Under the pieces are notes generated by a model. It did not search any database, was not told the DNA's origin, and saw only the letters and a program-made list of their open reading frames with translations. From Gymnopus androsaceus JB14 (taxonomy: Eukaryota; Basidiomycota; Agaricomycetes; Agaricales; Omphalotaceae), in contig ML769484.1 of assembly GCA_009733575.1 (NCBI GenBank), forward strand, positions 124,001 to 188,000: DNA of 64,000 nucleotides. The letters are read 5' to 3'. Below are positions 1 through 11,539 of this stretch, piece by piece. Each line of letters starts with the position of its first letter. Position 1 is the first letter of the stretch. A program made the position numbers and the translations under genes.

Positions 1-38
1 GCACCATCCCCAACGACTACACACTTGATTGTCTGCAT
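1..38 (-). CDS. cdc42: Cdc42-type Rho GTPase, N-terminal 13 codons (partial)
   Basis: Reading leftward from an ATG at 38-36, the sequence gives MQTIKCVVVGDGA and then leaves the window. This is the first beta strand and the start of the P-loop (GDGAxGKT) of Rho-family GTPases. The Thr at position 3 fits Cdc42 better than Rac, which usually has Ala or Ser there. Cdc42 is the membrane-anchored polarity switch that drives actin organisation and hyphal tip growth. Only the start is present, so the rest of the P-loop, the switch regions and the CAAX box cannot be judged. The gene lies on the same strand as, and downstream of, the WD40 gene ending at 763. The 5' leader is pyrimidine-rich on the coding strand, as is common for fungal promoters. 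Rac1 is the main alternative. Confidence 0.75.
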   Translation of the reverse strand, partial: MQTIKCVVVGDG

Positions 39-762
39 AATTCCGGGTTGGATCTGAACCAGAAAGGACAAAAAAAGAAAAAGTCAACGCAGTCAAAGAA
101 TGAAGGCGGCTAAAGAGCGCAAAGATTGAACCGCTGAGCGTGGCAACCGACGGGCCTCGTGGTTTATTCCGCTTCAAGGAAGCTGCGCCAAAAGCGGAAA
201 GACACTTACCTGAGAAGATACAGAGAATATGTACGGGAGTGTGAATGCAAGCTTGGAATCCTGAGTAGCAACAAGTCGAAATGAGAATTGATCGTCTTCG
301 AGACAAGGGGCGCAAAGTCTAGAGGCTTGAAGAAAACCTGGCCTCGAAATTCAGTTCTCAAGTGATTGAAAGTTTGAAAGAGGAATGAGCCGCCAAATGT
401 TGCACGTATAGAGTAGAAGACGGCTGTTGAGAAAAGGGAGTTGCAACCAGATTCAATTATTGCCAATTGCACAGTCACGGGCCTGTAACGCTGTGATATC
501 AGCATAACAGCGTGATGCGTTTCAGATCAGTCGAGGCGTGGTACGCCGGTAAACATTCTTCAGAGCTCCAGTCGACAACTAGCTCAAAGCTGCTACGAGT
601 CACTTTGAAGGAATGCAAAACGTCTAATATATTCGTGTTCAACTTTCCCTCAAAAATTTCACAGTCGCACATCAGATAGCCGCACTAAAGGTACACCATT
701 AGAATTAGGAGCGCCAGGGCTCGTCCAAAAATACAAGCAGGCATTAGTAGTAGGATATCCTA
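39..762. other. Intergenic: cdc42 leader and WD40 3' flank
   Basis: I see no convincing gene here. A 99-codon frame at 206-505 on the minus strand has no recognisable domain and lies where the cdc42 promoter and 5' UTR should be. A pyrimidine-rich run on the minus strand at about 70-85 lies just upstream of the cdc42 ATG. Confidence 0.5.
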
Positions 763-3700
763 TCATTGCGATACTCTGGGTTTTTTATTGTCTTGCAGGA
801 GAGCATGAGCTAAGACGACTTGGGAGCAGCAAAGGAACATACCAGGGTTAGCGTGTGCAGGTTGTGACCACCAACTCAAGAGTCCCGACTTGGTTCCAGT
901 TACTATACACCCTCCGTTCGGATCCTCCAGACTCTGAGGGTAAAAAGCATCAATAGATAGCTTCATTCACAGAATGACATACTCACCGCTGCTGCAGTCA
1001 CCACTTGCTCTAAAAGAGAATAAGCCGTCAAAGCCTCAATCGCAAAATTAACACGCACCTTCTCCATGATCTCCTTCATCTAAGCCGTGATCTAGACCAT
1101 ATACCAACGATCCTCTCCGGGTATCCCAAATGAGCGCACACCCTTTTCACATCTCCAAACAGTACACCTTGGCCTCGCGCAGTGAAGCAGCCTCCGAAAA
1201 TTCGCGAACTGATCGGTTGCAAGTCGAGCTCCATGTTCGAGTAAGACCGTTCTACTTGGCCTTTCTTCGCGCCCATGTAATCGTTCAGGCTTATCAGACG
1301 AGAAACACCCTGGCAAGCTATTACTTTGTTTAACACTAGGATCTCAAGGCCATTCGCAACGACGTCACCTATTAATGCATGCGTCTTCGCGGGGCTGATG
1401 TCAATCGAGAAGCTAGAACGCCATTAATCGTTATCTAGAAGAGCGCTTGAACGAAAAAAAAAACACATACACTTTCGTCTTCAGGAATGAGAGAGCACGT
1501 AATGTACCGTTTGGAATTTCACAGCTCCATCTACAAACCAAAGATTAGATCCAGGCAACAATTATAGACGATGACGACGAACAATACACCATCCGCTGTA
1601 CCGCCAATGAGAGCAGCACCGTCTTCGATGAACGTTAACGCCGTAACATTAGGTCGCTGGATGGGCCGTTGGAGCTGCCAAGAACCTAGAAAAGAATTTC
1701 AGCCACTAGCGGTGTCAGTCCGGAAGAAGAACCGACCTTTATTCCAGAACCAAACTTTGACACCCATCGCGGGTAATGAGACAGCTATCCTGTCTTTGTG
1801 ATAGCCATACACATTCCAATTCCAGTCCCCACTTCGGGTTGTCTGCCGATATCTACTACTTCAGCCCATTGCCAGTGATTTATGCCCTGAGAATCGTTCA
1901 CTTGGAGGTTTGAACAAGGTAGATGGAGCCTCTTACCGTTCTACTCCACTTGCTTACCATTCCATCTTCTCCCAGTGAAATAACGCCGCTATCACCTTCT
2001 ATCCAAAACACGCTCACTACCCGTGCATTATGAGACAGACGAGCCATCTCAATACGATTTTGGTTGCCCCAGATACGGATAGTTTTGTCGGCGCCTACAA
2101 AACAGTTTGGTGGAAGCTCCCTCTTTGTAGAATTACTACTCACAATTCAACGCTAAAAGCGTGCCATCAGAACTGGAAGCGACGCCCATGATGGTAAGAT
2201 CACCATCACCTCTGAGGGATATTGAGTGATTACATTCAAGAGTGGGCCACCTAAACACTCGTTTGAATTTCCGCATGGGATCTACTGGGTCGCTGAAATT
2301 CGGCGGAGAAGGCGGGCGCTCTCGTTTGATACCCCGGTACACTGGCTGAGCTACCAGAGGCATGGGTCCCGGAACGGGCGGAGTTACCGTAATGGGTTTT
2401 TGCGGTAACGGGTGGAATGGTTGCGTATGAGATGGAGTTGGATGTGAATGTGGATGTGGATGTGGATTTGGATTTGGATTTGTAGGGAACGCCAACGAAA
2501 CGGGCAGGCCAGGTATCTTGGAGATATCTATTGAGGGTTTGCGAGGCACTGATGAAGGGCTAGTAGAAGATGAAGGGTCACTGGACTGGCCGTTCAAAAG
2601 GGCTGGCGATGTTGGTTGAGACTGTGGGGTGGCGGCGGTGGGATTTGGAATGGGAGATAACTGCATGAACTCTGAGGAGATATCACCATTTGACTGCTTC
2701 TTGATCAGAGTTGGCGAAGTAGGCGAGGTTTGAGAAGGTTGGATTCGCGATAATAGAGAGTTATGGTTTAGCGGATTGGTTGGAGAGATCCGCTCAAGCA
2801 GAGGTCCTGTAAGATTATATGAGTGAAAGCGAATGGTACTTCGAATCAAGTAGATTACCATTATTATGGTTCAAAGGCGCGGTATCTATACCCAAGCGTT
2901 TCCACTTTATCTGTACTGGTGGAGGAGGCGCAGGCGCGGGTGAGTTAACTGGGGGAGTGTAAGAGGGTGGTGGAGGGGTATGTGGAGGAGGAGAAGGTGA
3001 GGAATAGGACACCAATTCGGATGTTTTGTTTGATAGCCTTTGACGGACGGGAGCATTCGAGTTGGCGTCTGACATTGCTTTCCCAAACGACGATCCTACT
3101 CCAATAACTACGCGTCTCTTATTTTGAGTACCTACAAGAGTCTTGGGCGCAGATGGCAATGATGCTGGAGGCATTGAGGGTTTAATGCCTAAAGGATTCG
3201 AATACGAGCCGGATGAAACGACTGCAATGGACCGAGCGTTCGGAGCAGGCTCTTCGTTCATTCGAAAACTACGGGGCGCGCGAGGGGGAATTCGAGGTCC
3301 GGTAGGAATGGGCTTGATTTGCCGAGGAACTATCGGAGGAGAACCTGACGGATTCGCCGGCTACAAGAACATACTTCAACGACGGTTCCCGGAAGACCAG
3401 GCTACTCAGAACGTACCAGAGGTTCTAGTTCTGTCGCCCTGGGATGCAATACATCCTCCTCCTCCTTAACTTTGAAGGCTGACAAAAGTGAATCCTTTTG
3501 GCATTCCACCTTGACATACAATGAGCCAAACAAGATTACAAAGTCGCTTAGAACAAACCTGCTTCTGAAGTGGTGACGGTGGTTTCACATTCGGATTAGG
3601 CTGTAGACACCAGAATTAAGAAAGGAAAACGAGAGCGGGAAACCACCAAAAGCCACAGTCTACGCATACCTCGTTAGAGCCAGGTTCGATACCCGGTAGA

Positions 3701-5083
3701 GTATCTACAGGTGCGGGCTGGAACGAGAAAGTTTACATCAAGATAACGGAGAGAGTATATACGCATACCTCGACCAAAGCAGGGTCCTTGTCGTCAAAAA
3801 GCAAGTGTGGGGCGAGCTATGAGATTTCCATGAAAACAGGAGTAAGAAACGATGTAACCCATACCTTTACAACATCATTCGCAGTGGCCGGAGTGGCCTT
3901 GGCTTTATTTTTAATCGCACGGGCCTCACCAGTGAATTCTGTCACAAAACCCGCAGATACAAAAGGGTTATGTACAAGAGATTTTTTCGATACCTTTTTC
4001 GGGACTTCAGTATCTATGACCGTGTCATCAAATAATTTGGTAGTCGTGGAGGGGATAAATTCGAGGGATGGAGTACATGATATAGTTTGAGTGGACACGG
4101 TACCGTTGGTCCGCTCTTCAAGCTTAGCAGCCGGTATGGGTTCAAGCAGTAACGATGGAGGATTTGAAGCGGTTATCTGAGGAGATATCTGCATGTTTTC
4201 CTCATCATGATCCAACGAAATGGGGTCGGGCAGGGATGGTGTATGGGGAATGGGAGTAAGTGGAGATGATGGCATTGAATCAGTAGTAGGAGAATCCAAT
4301 TCCATGGGAGAAAGACTGCGTTCTTTGACTTTCGCCTACTGCTATCAACGCGGCGTTCGCTAGAGAGGAAAAAAAGAGAACCTACATGGCGGTCCTGAAT
4401 AGTGGCATTGATAGATAGGTTAGGAACTACTTTAGTTCGAGCAGGATTAGCACTCGTCGATGTACGAGTCTGTGCAGAAGCAGATGTTACTGATGGTTGT
4501 TCTGATTGAACGGAAACTGTCCGTGAGGATGGTCGTGCTTGAGCAGCAGCAGAGCTCGTCGTTATCGTTGTTTGCACGCCAACAGAGGGCCGAAGAATGG
4601 CTGAACTATCTGTAAGAGAACAGTTGAGGGGAAAGATCGAGTTGGAGATAGAATGCGGCTCTTACCGGTCTCGTCTGTTTTTTTCGTCCATGCACGTCGC
4701 ATTTTTGGAGGAAGTGATTTCTTCGGTAAAGGTGGTATTTCCTCCGTACTTTGGTTATGCTCGGGTAATTCATTAGGTGCTAATGGAATCCCGGAAAGCA
4801 GAACTGCGCGATCCTTGAACCTTTCATCTTCAACGGTCAGGAGAATCTCTTTGCCCGGAATGATGGTGAAGCGCTTCTGAGCGAAGAGCTTGAAGCAGAC
4901 GACGGAAGGAGAGGGTTGCTGTTCTTCCTCATCATCATCAGAGTCATCCGAGGTCTCTACACGTCGTAAGACTGCATGAGCTTTGACAGTGGACTTGTGC
5001 TGGCGAAAGCGTAGGGAGTTTTTTACGCCGAGAACAGAGGAAATAAAGACTCCTTCATTGGGTATCGAGAAGGAGTCATCCAT
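763..5083 (-). CDS. WD40-repeat protein with long disordered Ser/Pro-rich region
   Basis: Large multi-exon gene. The start is the ATG at 5083 (MDDSFSIPNEGVF); the frame is open further upstream but has no earlier ATG. The N-terminal ~150 residues form a compact domain with an acidic stretch (SDDSDDDEEE). A long Ser/Thr/Pro-rich segment follows, with poly-Pro around 2930-2990 and an NPNPNPHPHPHPH-like run near 2450. The C-terminal third is a WD40 propeller read from exons at about 2136-2400, 1898-2110, 1560-1800, 1480-1530 and 1090-1410, ending in short exons and a TGA at 763-765. Blade-like motifs include DKTIRIWG, GMVSKWSR and GVKVWFW. Introns are about 50 nt. One base too many in the T-run at 1144-1147 breaks the frame: the conserved blade GDVKGCALIWDTRRG is only recovered by dropping one base. 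Probably a nuclear or cytoplasmic scaffold; I cannot name the complex. Confidence 0.75.
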
Positions 5084-5372
5084 ATAGGATGCGCTGAGTG
5101 TGAACAAGGGTCCAAGGCTGTTTGAGTTGAAGTTATTTGACAACAAGCGCTTACTTCAGCGCTCTAGCGCTCAAATTCGGCGCTTCTATCACGTGCGCTA
5201 ACGGTCCGAGTCGGACCGACACAGACCGAGACTGACACCAGGCTTACGCAGGTTGCAAGCGTCATTGCCGAGATGATGACGCCCAACTCCACGCCGACTC
5301 CGAGGAGAAAGTTCACAGTCAACCTTGTCCTGAACTTCCACCAGCCCAAGTACAACACTCTAACTTTTTCCG

Positions 5373-6715
5373 ATGCAAGCTGCATCGCATGGAGCATGGC
5401 GTATTCGCCATGTTCCTACTACTGGCATTGGGCCAGCTAGATCTATACACATATCGGCAGCTGCTAAACCAGCCGCCAAAGCTCCTTCTGTTGGAACTGC
5501 GAAACGAATTGCTTCTCAAACTCGCACTCTTCTATCCTGTTTCATTGGCCATCTCACTGCTCCGGGCCTCTCTGCCCATTCACCTGTCTCTGTTCCACAA
5601 GCCGCACGGGGTTCAGCTCCGGGACGCATGAGCAGCATCCAAGAGAGGCTGTCATTTACCGCTAGACATACCCTCTCTCGTCCTGCTCAACCTCTGTTTT
5701 TCCCCAGAGGTCCGGCAGCTCCTTCGAGGTCTATAGCTCAGGTAGGACTTGGTACTGCCAGAAACTTCTCGACAGGTCGCTCTGTGTTCCAGAACCTGGT
5801 GGAGAATGTACCTATCGCTGGACGTGCCCTTTACGAGGCAGACTGGGCGGTTCATATGCAGTCTGAAAGAGATGCAATGAAGAAGAGTTTCAAGGGTAAA
5901 GACACCAAGGCTGACCGTAAAGAATTGCTGAAAGCTAGGAATGTTTTGTCTTCCGTTTCTATCCAGGACTCTGTCCCAGAGTCCGCTTCAGAGATGGACC
6001 AGTACTTTGCAGCTCCTACTGTACCATCGGTCACCACCTCTTGCTCATTCCTCTTGCACCCACACCCACCAATCGTGTGCCGCTTCCACCCGATGTTTCC
6101 GACCATCCCTCCCTACTACCTCTTCCTACCGTGGTATCCATCCATAACTCACATGAGATGCATTCTTTACGTGTCTCTGCACTCTTCTCCAGACTCGATG
6201 CCGCGAACGTCTGGGAGAAAGGTGTCGTGTGCTCTGCTTATGCCGACCGTCCCAATATGCAGGACGTTTGCACCATTCTAAAAGTCGAATTTGTAGGTTG
6301 GACCATGGCTGAAGTTCGCGGTGTCATCGGTGAAAGTGGTACCGGTTGGTGTGCACTCGAAGAGGTTCAAACTACCAAGCAGGAACAGGATGATGATGAT
6401 TCATTGTCGGATACATCATCCATCTTGTCTGGCATTTCAGGTGATGAAAGTATGGGGTCCCCTTTCATAGTGGAACCCGCTCAGTCTCTCGTTTTGCCGA
6501 CATTGGACTTTTCCTCATCGTTAGTTGCTGCATCGCCTCCTGCGCTGTCGCGTGCCTCCTCCTACATATTCTCGGACGCAGAGACGGATCCTTGGGCAGA
6601 GTCTTCATCCGATGGAAGCTGGGCAGACAACAATTATCTTGGGTTCAGCTCCGATTTCACCAGCAGGCTAAACACTCATGAGCAGTGGTGTTCTTCTCGC
6701 GATGTCTCTGTTTAA
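5373..6715 (+). CDS. Conserved protein of unknown function, mitochondrial-like N-terminus, frameshifted
   Basis: The start is the ATG at 5373. The first ~130 residues are rich in Arg, Ala and Ser and poor in acids (RIRHVPTTGIGPARSIHIS), which fits a mitochondrial targeting sequence. A conserved-looking core follows (VENVPIAGRALYEADW, then a Lys-rich helix at about 5870-5940). The frame then breaks between ACCACC and TTGCTC near 6037-6041. The second frame continues with LLIPLAPTPTNRVPLPP, a globular segment (VEFVGWTMAEVRGVIG, CALEEV) and an acidic, Ser-rich tail ending at 6715. One missing base, or two extra, reconciles the halves; no intron fits. The gene is head-to-head with the WD40 gene, 290 bp apart. 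I do not recognise the family. Confidence 0.6.
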
Positions 6716-7254
6716 TCTCATATACAGGGTGATTTTGCGAAATACTGACGTCTTGTTCTGTCAATGTCATTCTATATCTTCTCTTTGTACCTTTGTACTA
6801 CACTACTCACACTCATTATTGTTTTTTTTTCCTCTTTCCATCTGCATTCACAATTATTTACGCTATTGCTTTTTACTTCCAATCAGTAAACGATTATCGA
6901 AATTCAAAGTACAAAGGCTCGTGAGAAAAGGATCACTGCTCACCCACTCTGACCAGTACGTACGTAGACCATTTTCTAAAGCTTGAGGAGTCCCTGAGGC
7001 CTGGGCCTGATGCAAAGACGACAATCCGTATGTCGACACGTCCAGAAGCAGAGGAGGCCTTCCCCTGTCTGCTACTTTTTGTTTCCGGCAATGTTTGCGA
7101 GCTAGGATCCTCCTAGCTCGACCCTGATTGACCATGACCCTCCCTCACACTATGAGTATGACGCCCTTGTAAGTATTAGAAGGCGCCTATCCTTTCTGGG
7201 ACAAACTCATCTTGTTCTTCCTATCCGGTGGAAACGTAATTGTTTCATCCATCG
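6716..7254. other. Intergenic: 3' flank and upstream region
   Basis: T-rich 3' flank of the preceding gene (a poly-T run near 6820) followed by the upstream region of the gene at 7345. Short open frames here (6863-7135 minus, 6678-6986 plus) show no domain, so I treat them as chance. Confidence 0.5.
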
Positions 7255-7260
7255 TATAAA
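7255..7260 (+). promoter_or_regulatory. TATA box
   Basis: TATAAA lies 85 bp upstream of the ATG at 7345. The paralogous gene at 28784 also has a TATAAAG upstream, which supports a real core promoter. Confidence 0.5.
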
Positions 7261-7344
7261 GGTTTGCGGCGTATACTTCTATATACTTCAAAACCCACGC
7301 GGCTCGATTCAAACCCTCTCCTTCAACGTCTTTCAGAGAACGCC

Positions 7345-8483
7345 ATGATGTGCTCCCCACAAGTTGGGTCCTTCGTCGTCTTCAGTCTCGATCCCATATC
7401 GATGGTAGAACGTTTCTGCAATCCATCTTTGACACACGCGTGCCAAAACTTGAAAATGGGAAAATATGTGGCGTATATAAGCCAGGTACGCGAAGAACTC
7501 TTGTTTCTCTTCAATCCAATATTCAATTGAATGCGGTTTTCCCTACGTAGCTTGACCAGGTTATATCTCCTTATCCATCTACCCATGTTTCAGCGGCGTT
7601 GCATTTCGTGTTCCAGGGGACTTCGTCACCGACATTCGACTGGATCGAAGGTATCCAACAAGATATGGCGATCCCTGTGCTTCCGAATACACGCCATCCA
7701 TCTCGTCGGCCTCCATTAGATCCAGGTGTTCCTCTTCCCTGGAATAGTTGTAGCATATCTCCGCTAGTCGTCACTTGGGCAAAGGTCGCCCCAAGCTGCC
7801 GCAGTCCTTGACTCTCAACCTACTCATATGACGACCCCTGCAGAGCACAAACGCGTGCGTTCTTTAATGGATACCGATGTGGACATGTGGAATATGATGG
7901 GCAGGGGAAAGGCGCAGAGGCCACATCGCTCTTTACGTCGGTCCCCTCGACGGAGGCTTAAACTTGAGGAAGATCCGTTCAAGCTCTGGCGCAGTGAAGC
8001 GACAGTAGCAGCTTCAGACTCGGAGGACACATCGGACGATGACGAATCTTTCTATACAGCGAAAACCAGCCTCGACAGTACTGATGACGATGGCGTACTC
8101 TTGAAATATGTCTGTTCGTCAGTTCAACGAAGGGTCGATGCCCTTCGATTACATGCGGTGAATGTCGGAGTCCAGAAAGCCGCAATGGAACCAATAATAA
8201 ATATCACCTCCGACCTATCCACAGTCCAAAAACCATGTCCTCCGCAACAATATTTCTGGGAATGGGAGTTTCTCCAGAGGTCAGTAGAACACTTGCTTGA
8301 TTGAAGGTTTCTGCCCAGCTCATGGCGATGGACAGATTAATTCGACAACACGAAGCACTGATGGAAACTGAGAAACAGTTTAGACTGAAGAGTCCTGAAA
8401 TATGCAAGAAAAGCCCACCGGGAGAAGGGAATACGAAATCTTGGTTCGCCCGTACAGTCTCAAGCATGGCAAGGACAACGTAA
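7345..8483 (+). CDS. Unrecognised protein, shares N-terminal module with gene at 28784
   Basis: Exon 1 (7345-7485) starts MMCSPQVGSFVVFSLDP and ends KYVAYISQ. The protein at 28784 starts MNSLPMQGTFVVLSLDP and its first exon ends KYVAYVGQ, with the intron at the same place, so the two genes are paralogues. The intron at 7486-7550 is clear, and exon 2 begins LDQVISPYP. Near 7730-7800 the frame must change to reach a second open stretch (AVLDSQPTHMTTPAEHKRVRSLMD, then an acidic stretch SEDTSDDDESFYTAKTS); I could not settle whether this is an intron or an indel. A further intron at about 8281-8319 joins LMAMDRLIRQHEALMETEK, a probable helix, to a stop at 8483. No catalytic motif is visible and I cannot suggest a function. 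Confidence 0.5.
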
Positions 8484-8681
8484 ACGTAAGAAATTCCACC
8501 TCTTCACGGATGTGCTTGTTACTCATACCGTCCTCTTATTAGGCATGTTGACTTGTTTATCTTCAATACCTCCCAAACCTCGCACCAAAACTAACGATAG
8601 ACCACGATAACGATAGTCCATAGATGACCCAAGGAAGATATTTTACAATGATTTGCCGTAGATGTACGATTACTTACAGTC

Positions 8682-10223
8682 TTATTTCGTGGCCCCGTTG
8701 GCTTTACGCCGAATTTCGGGTTCGATAGGGAAACGCTGTTCCTCGGGAGTGACAGAGTATAGTCTGTTCCAAATAGGTTGTAGTGGTTTAGGTGTCGACC
8801 ATCGCTAGTTTGTCGTTACGGAGCCACAACCGGAATTAGATGGCGACTAGTGGACGTAGAATTCTCATTAGATCGTTGTGAAGAAAAATAAAGACTTCAT
8901 AAACTTACACATGCTCAGTATCATCTCTAAACGCATCCCTAGCATGCAAGAGCCCCAAGCTATTGATATACTGAATGTCGCCCTTTTGAAAGTTGAGCCC
9001 CAATGAGTATTTCTCAGCGAGGAAATGAACCGCATCCAAAGCCTCAGCTTGAGCTTCAGTGATAGGAGGAATGTCAGGGCTTCGAAGCTGGATGTTGTAG
9101 CCGGTGAAGTGACGACGAGAATATTGGATGATTATATGGCCGTCTTCGTGATAGAGCAAGGGGCGGGTAGTGTAACCTGGCTGGCCACCGAAGCTGGATG
9201 GGTTTCAGAGAATATAAAAGTGAAAGAAAGCCTAGTACTTACGTGTCTAAAATCCATGGTTCAGAGAGGGTTTGGATCAAGTCGGGCCTGGTAGCCGCGA
9301 GTTCATTATAAACATGTCCAGTGCTGCTGATTCTAGAAACTCCTCCTTCAGCTGCGGTTTGCAGTGCCATAAGGGCTGGGTAAAAGAGAAGTTGAGTCAC
9401 AATATACACAGGGTGTCATATAGAAATAAATACCAATCAAATCTCCAACGTCTGTATGGAAGACCTGTTTATCGGTGGTATAGCTGCAAGCAAAGCAAAG
9501 CAAAGCGAAATAAGTAGCTGGTCTCACTCTGTCAAACTGCCTATACATACGCAGCATTCCCTATCCCACCTTTTTCATGGGCATGGCTGACCGTCAGATC
9601 CTTGATATGGGCTATAACTGCTCCAGTCCCGTCTTGTTTCCCTCGAGCCGATCCCACATGCGATGAAATGCCTACGTATTCACGAGGCTTAATTAGAATC
9701 TGCCTCGAAGCATACTCTAATAGAAAATTTACCAGCATAAATAATGACTAGATCACTCCTCGTGTAGTCGTCCACCGGTATGGTCCTCAAAACGAAGAAA
9801 CCACGGCCCGAGTAAAGCTCATGTGCTGATGATTCCAAGATAGAACTTAAAGTCGGTAAAGGGAAGGTATCCTTCGAGATGTACCCCATAGGCTTGTCTA
9901 GCCCTGTACAACGATTGTATATATCTCGCGAAAGCACAACGAAAAGACTAACCTTTGAAATGAGCAAGGGCGTCGTCGATCTCCTGCAGGTGCGTCGGGG
10001 TAAGGTGGAAGACCCATTGATCTTCCGAAGTCCAGTCTTTTCCTTCCCAAACAATAGGCCCTTCGACTTTGCGAGGAAAGTTGGATGGTAGCGATGTCAG
10101 AGGGAGGTTCGGATTGTCTGCTAATCGACGAGCGGTGCGTTGTTTATATTTGAGTTCATCTGGATGATACGAGATGTCAGGTTGCACCGCAGGGGCAATG
10201 GTCTCTGCCTGAGTGTAAGTCAT
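8682..10223 (-). CDS. TauD/TfdA-type Fe(II)/2-oxoglutarate dioxygenase
   Basis: The start is the ATG at 10223 (MTYTQAETIAPAVQP). Exons read through ARRLADNPNLPLTSLP, a segment that begins GFFVLRTIP, HAHEKGG, then HTDVGDLIALMAL, which supplies the first His and the Asp of the 2-His-1-carboxylate iron site. The distal His is in NSLGLLHARDAFRD. The fold is that of clavaminate-synthase-like proteins in fungi; the family oxidises small acids such as sulfonates or amino-acid derivatives, and the substrate cannot be read from the sequence. The last exon carries two single-base insertions, near 8832 and 8802. Ignoring them restores RHLIRLWLRNDKLAWSTPKP and a C-terminus ending in TAA at 8682-8684. As it stands the C-terminus is out of frame. 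Usual length is about 380-420 aa, which matches. Confidence 0.8.
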
Positions 10224-10558
10224 CACAAAAGGAAGGGAATGTTAAGCTTTTGAAATCGCTGCTCTTATAGCATGCCGGCATAGAGATAAGATCAGATAGG
10301 ACCATCTACCCGTTCCATTTAAAGTAGAACGGACCGACGCAAACCGAGGCCGGGAAGGTCGTCGAAAAGAACAAGAGGACATGAGCCACGCGAAACAGTT
10401 GTCTTGTGCAAGCAAGCGTCGAAAGGAAACCCAAGGGACATAGTCCATATATTTACAAGGAAGCCTATCTACGCTGTAACGAACGAGTTAAAAAGGGTCT
10501 TTCATATTACAGTAGCGTACTAACAATCTGCAGAGCGCTGTCTTGATCCAACGAAATC

Positions 10559-10575
10559 CTCTCTCTCTCTCTCTC
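10559..10575. repeat. CT microsatellite
   Basis: Eight CT units in the region between the dioxygenase start (10223) and the POP7 stop (10650). The rest of 10224-10649 shows no convincing gene; a 68-codon minus frame at 10242-10448 has no domain. Confidence 0.7.
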
Positions 10576-10649
10576 GGTCATATTCATAACAGTGCGCTTT
10601 GAACACTAATGAGTATACACTGCTTTCAGGAAATGGCAAAGACATACTC

Positions 10650-11419
10650 CTAGACCGTTTCTGTCTCCATTTGCTCAGGTTCACCATACACAATGGGACC
10701 AGAGTCCGCGTCCTTCTCACCAGCTCCTGTACGTCCCTTTCCCTGCCGCCGCCGTTTCGAATTGCGACTAGAACGGTTACCCGAAAATTCCCCATTTTCA
10801 ATCTTCAGAGTGATCTTGAGCTGGGACTTTCCCCTGGTTCGATACGTGATATCTTCCTCCTCATTCTCTGGCTCAATCTCATCCAGTACTTCGACGGTCC
10901 CAGTGTGGACTTCTGTGTGAATTTCATCTGGCGCAAATGGAAGAATTGGTGGAAGCGCCAGTGAAAGTTGAAGAAGAAGTGGGATCGCAGCTCCCATTGC
11001 GCTGAGATGCAGTGTATTATAGCTAGTAGAGCATAAGCCGCGAAAAGAGCATCCAGTCAAAGATCTCACCCATCCTTGATAATTATATTTTTGCATCTTC
11101 GCATGTACGCGCCGAGGGAGGTTTTACGCGTGATGCATATAAGATTTTTACCCTCTGTATGAGCTGAGCGCGGACCTGTAGCTGAAACCGCAGTTGGAAC
11201 GGAAGGAAAAGGTCTGGCAGGCGCAAGTTTCTTGATTCTCTGTCTCGGCTTGGTTTGTGACTGCTTTACTGTCGATTCTGGCTCGGGATCCTTTGGAAGG
11301 TCGACACTAACAACAGCAGCTTGGGATCTGCTGGCGATCGTTATTCTCGATTTCTTGTGGATTACAGGCGGGGGCGAGTTGTCTCGGGGCCGCTTCTTTG
11401 AGATTTTGACAGTGCTCAT
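10650..11419 (-). CDS. POP7: RNase P/MRP subunit Rpp20/Pop7 (Alba fold)
   Basis: Two exons, 11419-11070 and 11022-10650, with a 47-nt intron at 11023-11069. The N-terminal ~85 residues are basic and Pro-rich (KKRPRDNSPPP), nuclear-localisation-like. The Alba domain follows: ICITRKTSLGAYMRRCKN, then LHLSAMGAAIPLLLQLSLAL, then HTGTVEVLDEIEPENEEED and a closing strand (SQLKITLKI). The block TxTVElxDElEPE and the (M/L)GAAI motif are the signature of the Rpp20/Pop7 branch, not of Rpp25. The C-terminus is Arg/Lys-rich (SKRRRQGKGR). Pop7 pairs with Pop6/Rpp25 and binds the P3 domain of RNase P and RNase MRP RNA, acting in tRNA 5' and pre-rRNA processing. It is divergently transcribed from eRF1 with 120 bp between the two ATGs. 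Confidence 0.85.
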
Positions 11420-11539
11420 CGTGGAGAAGAGTCAAAGTGGTTGCGTCATAAAACCACGTGCTGCACCTTATAAGAGAAAAAAAACTTCAGGCTAACCGCC
11501 ACATTAGTTTTTTTCTTCCTTTCAGAGTCTCTGCCCAGC
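11420..11539. promoter_or_regulatory. Shared divergent promoter of POP7 and eRF1
   Basis: Only 120 bp separate the two start codons, so both promoters must sit here. A CCTTATAAG element at about 11466-11474 could serve as a TATA box for the plus-strand gene, and a pyrimidine tract (TTTTTTTCTTCC) lies just upstream of the eRF1 ATG. Confidence 0.6.

Noticed and set aside
206..505. 99-codon minus-strand open frame next to cdc42
   Set aside because: No domain, lies in the expected cdc42 promoter and leader, and no splice signals or conservation-like pattern.
5389..5631. 80-codon Leu-rich plus frame
   Set aside because: Shadow of the Arg/Ala-rich coding frame that starts at 5373.
10242..10448. 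68-codon minus frame upstream of the dioxygenase
   Set aside because: Position fits the 5' leader of that gene and the translation has no recognisable feature.
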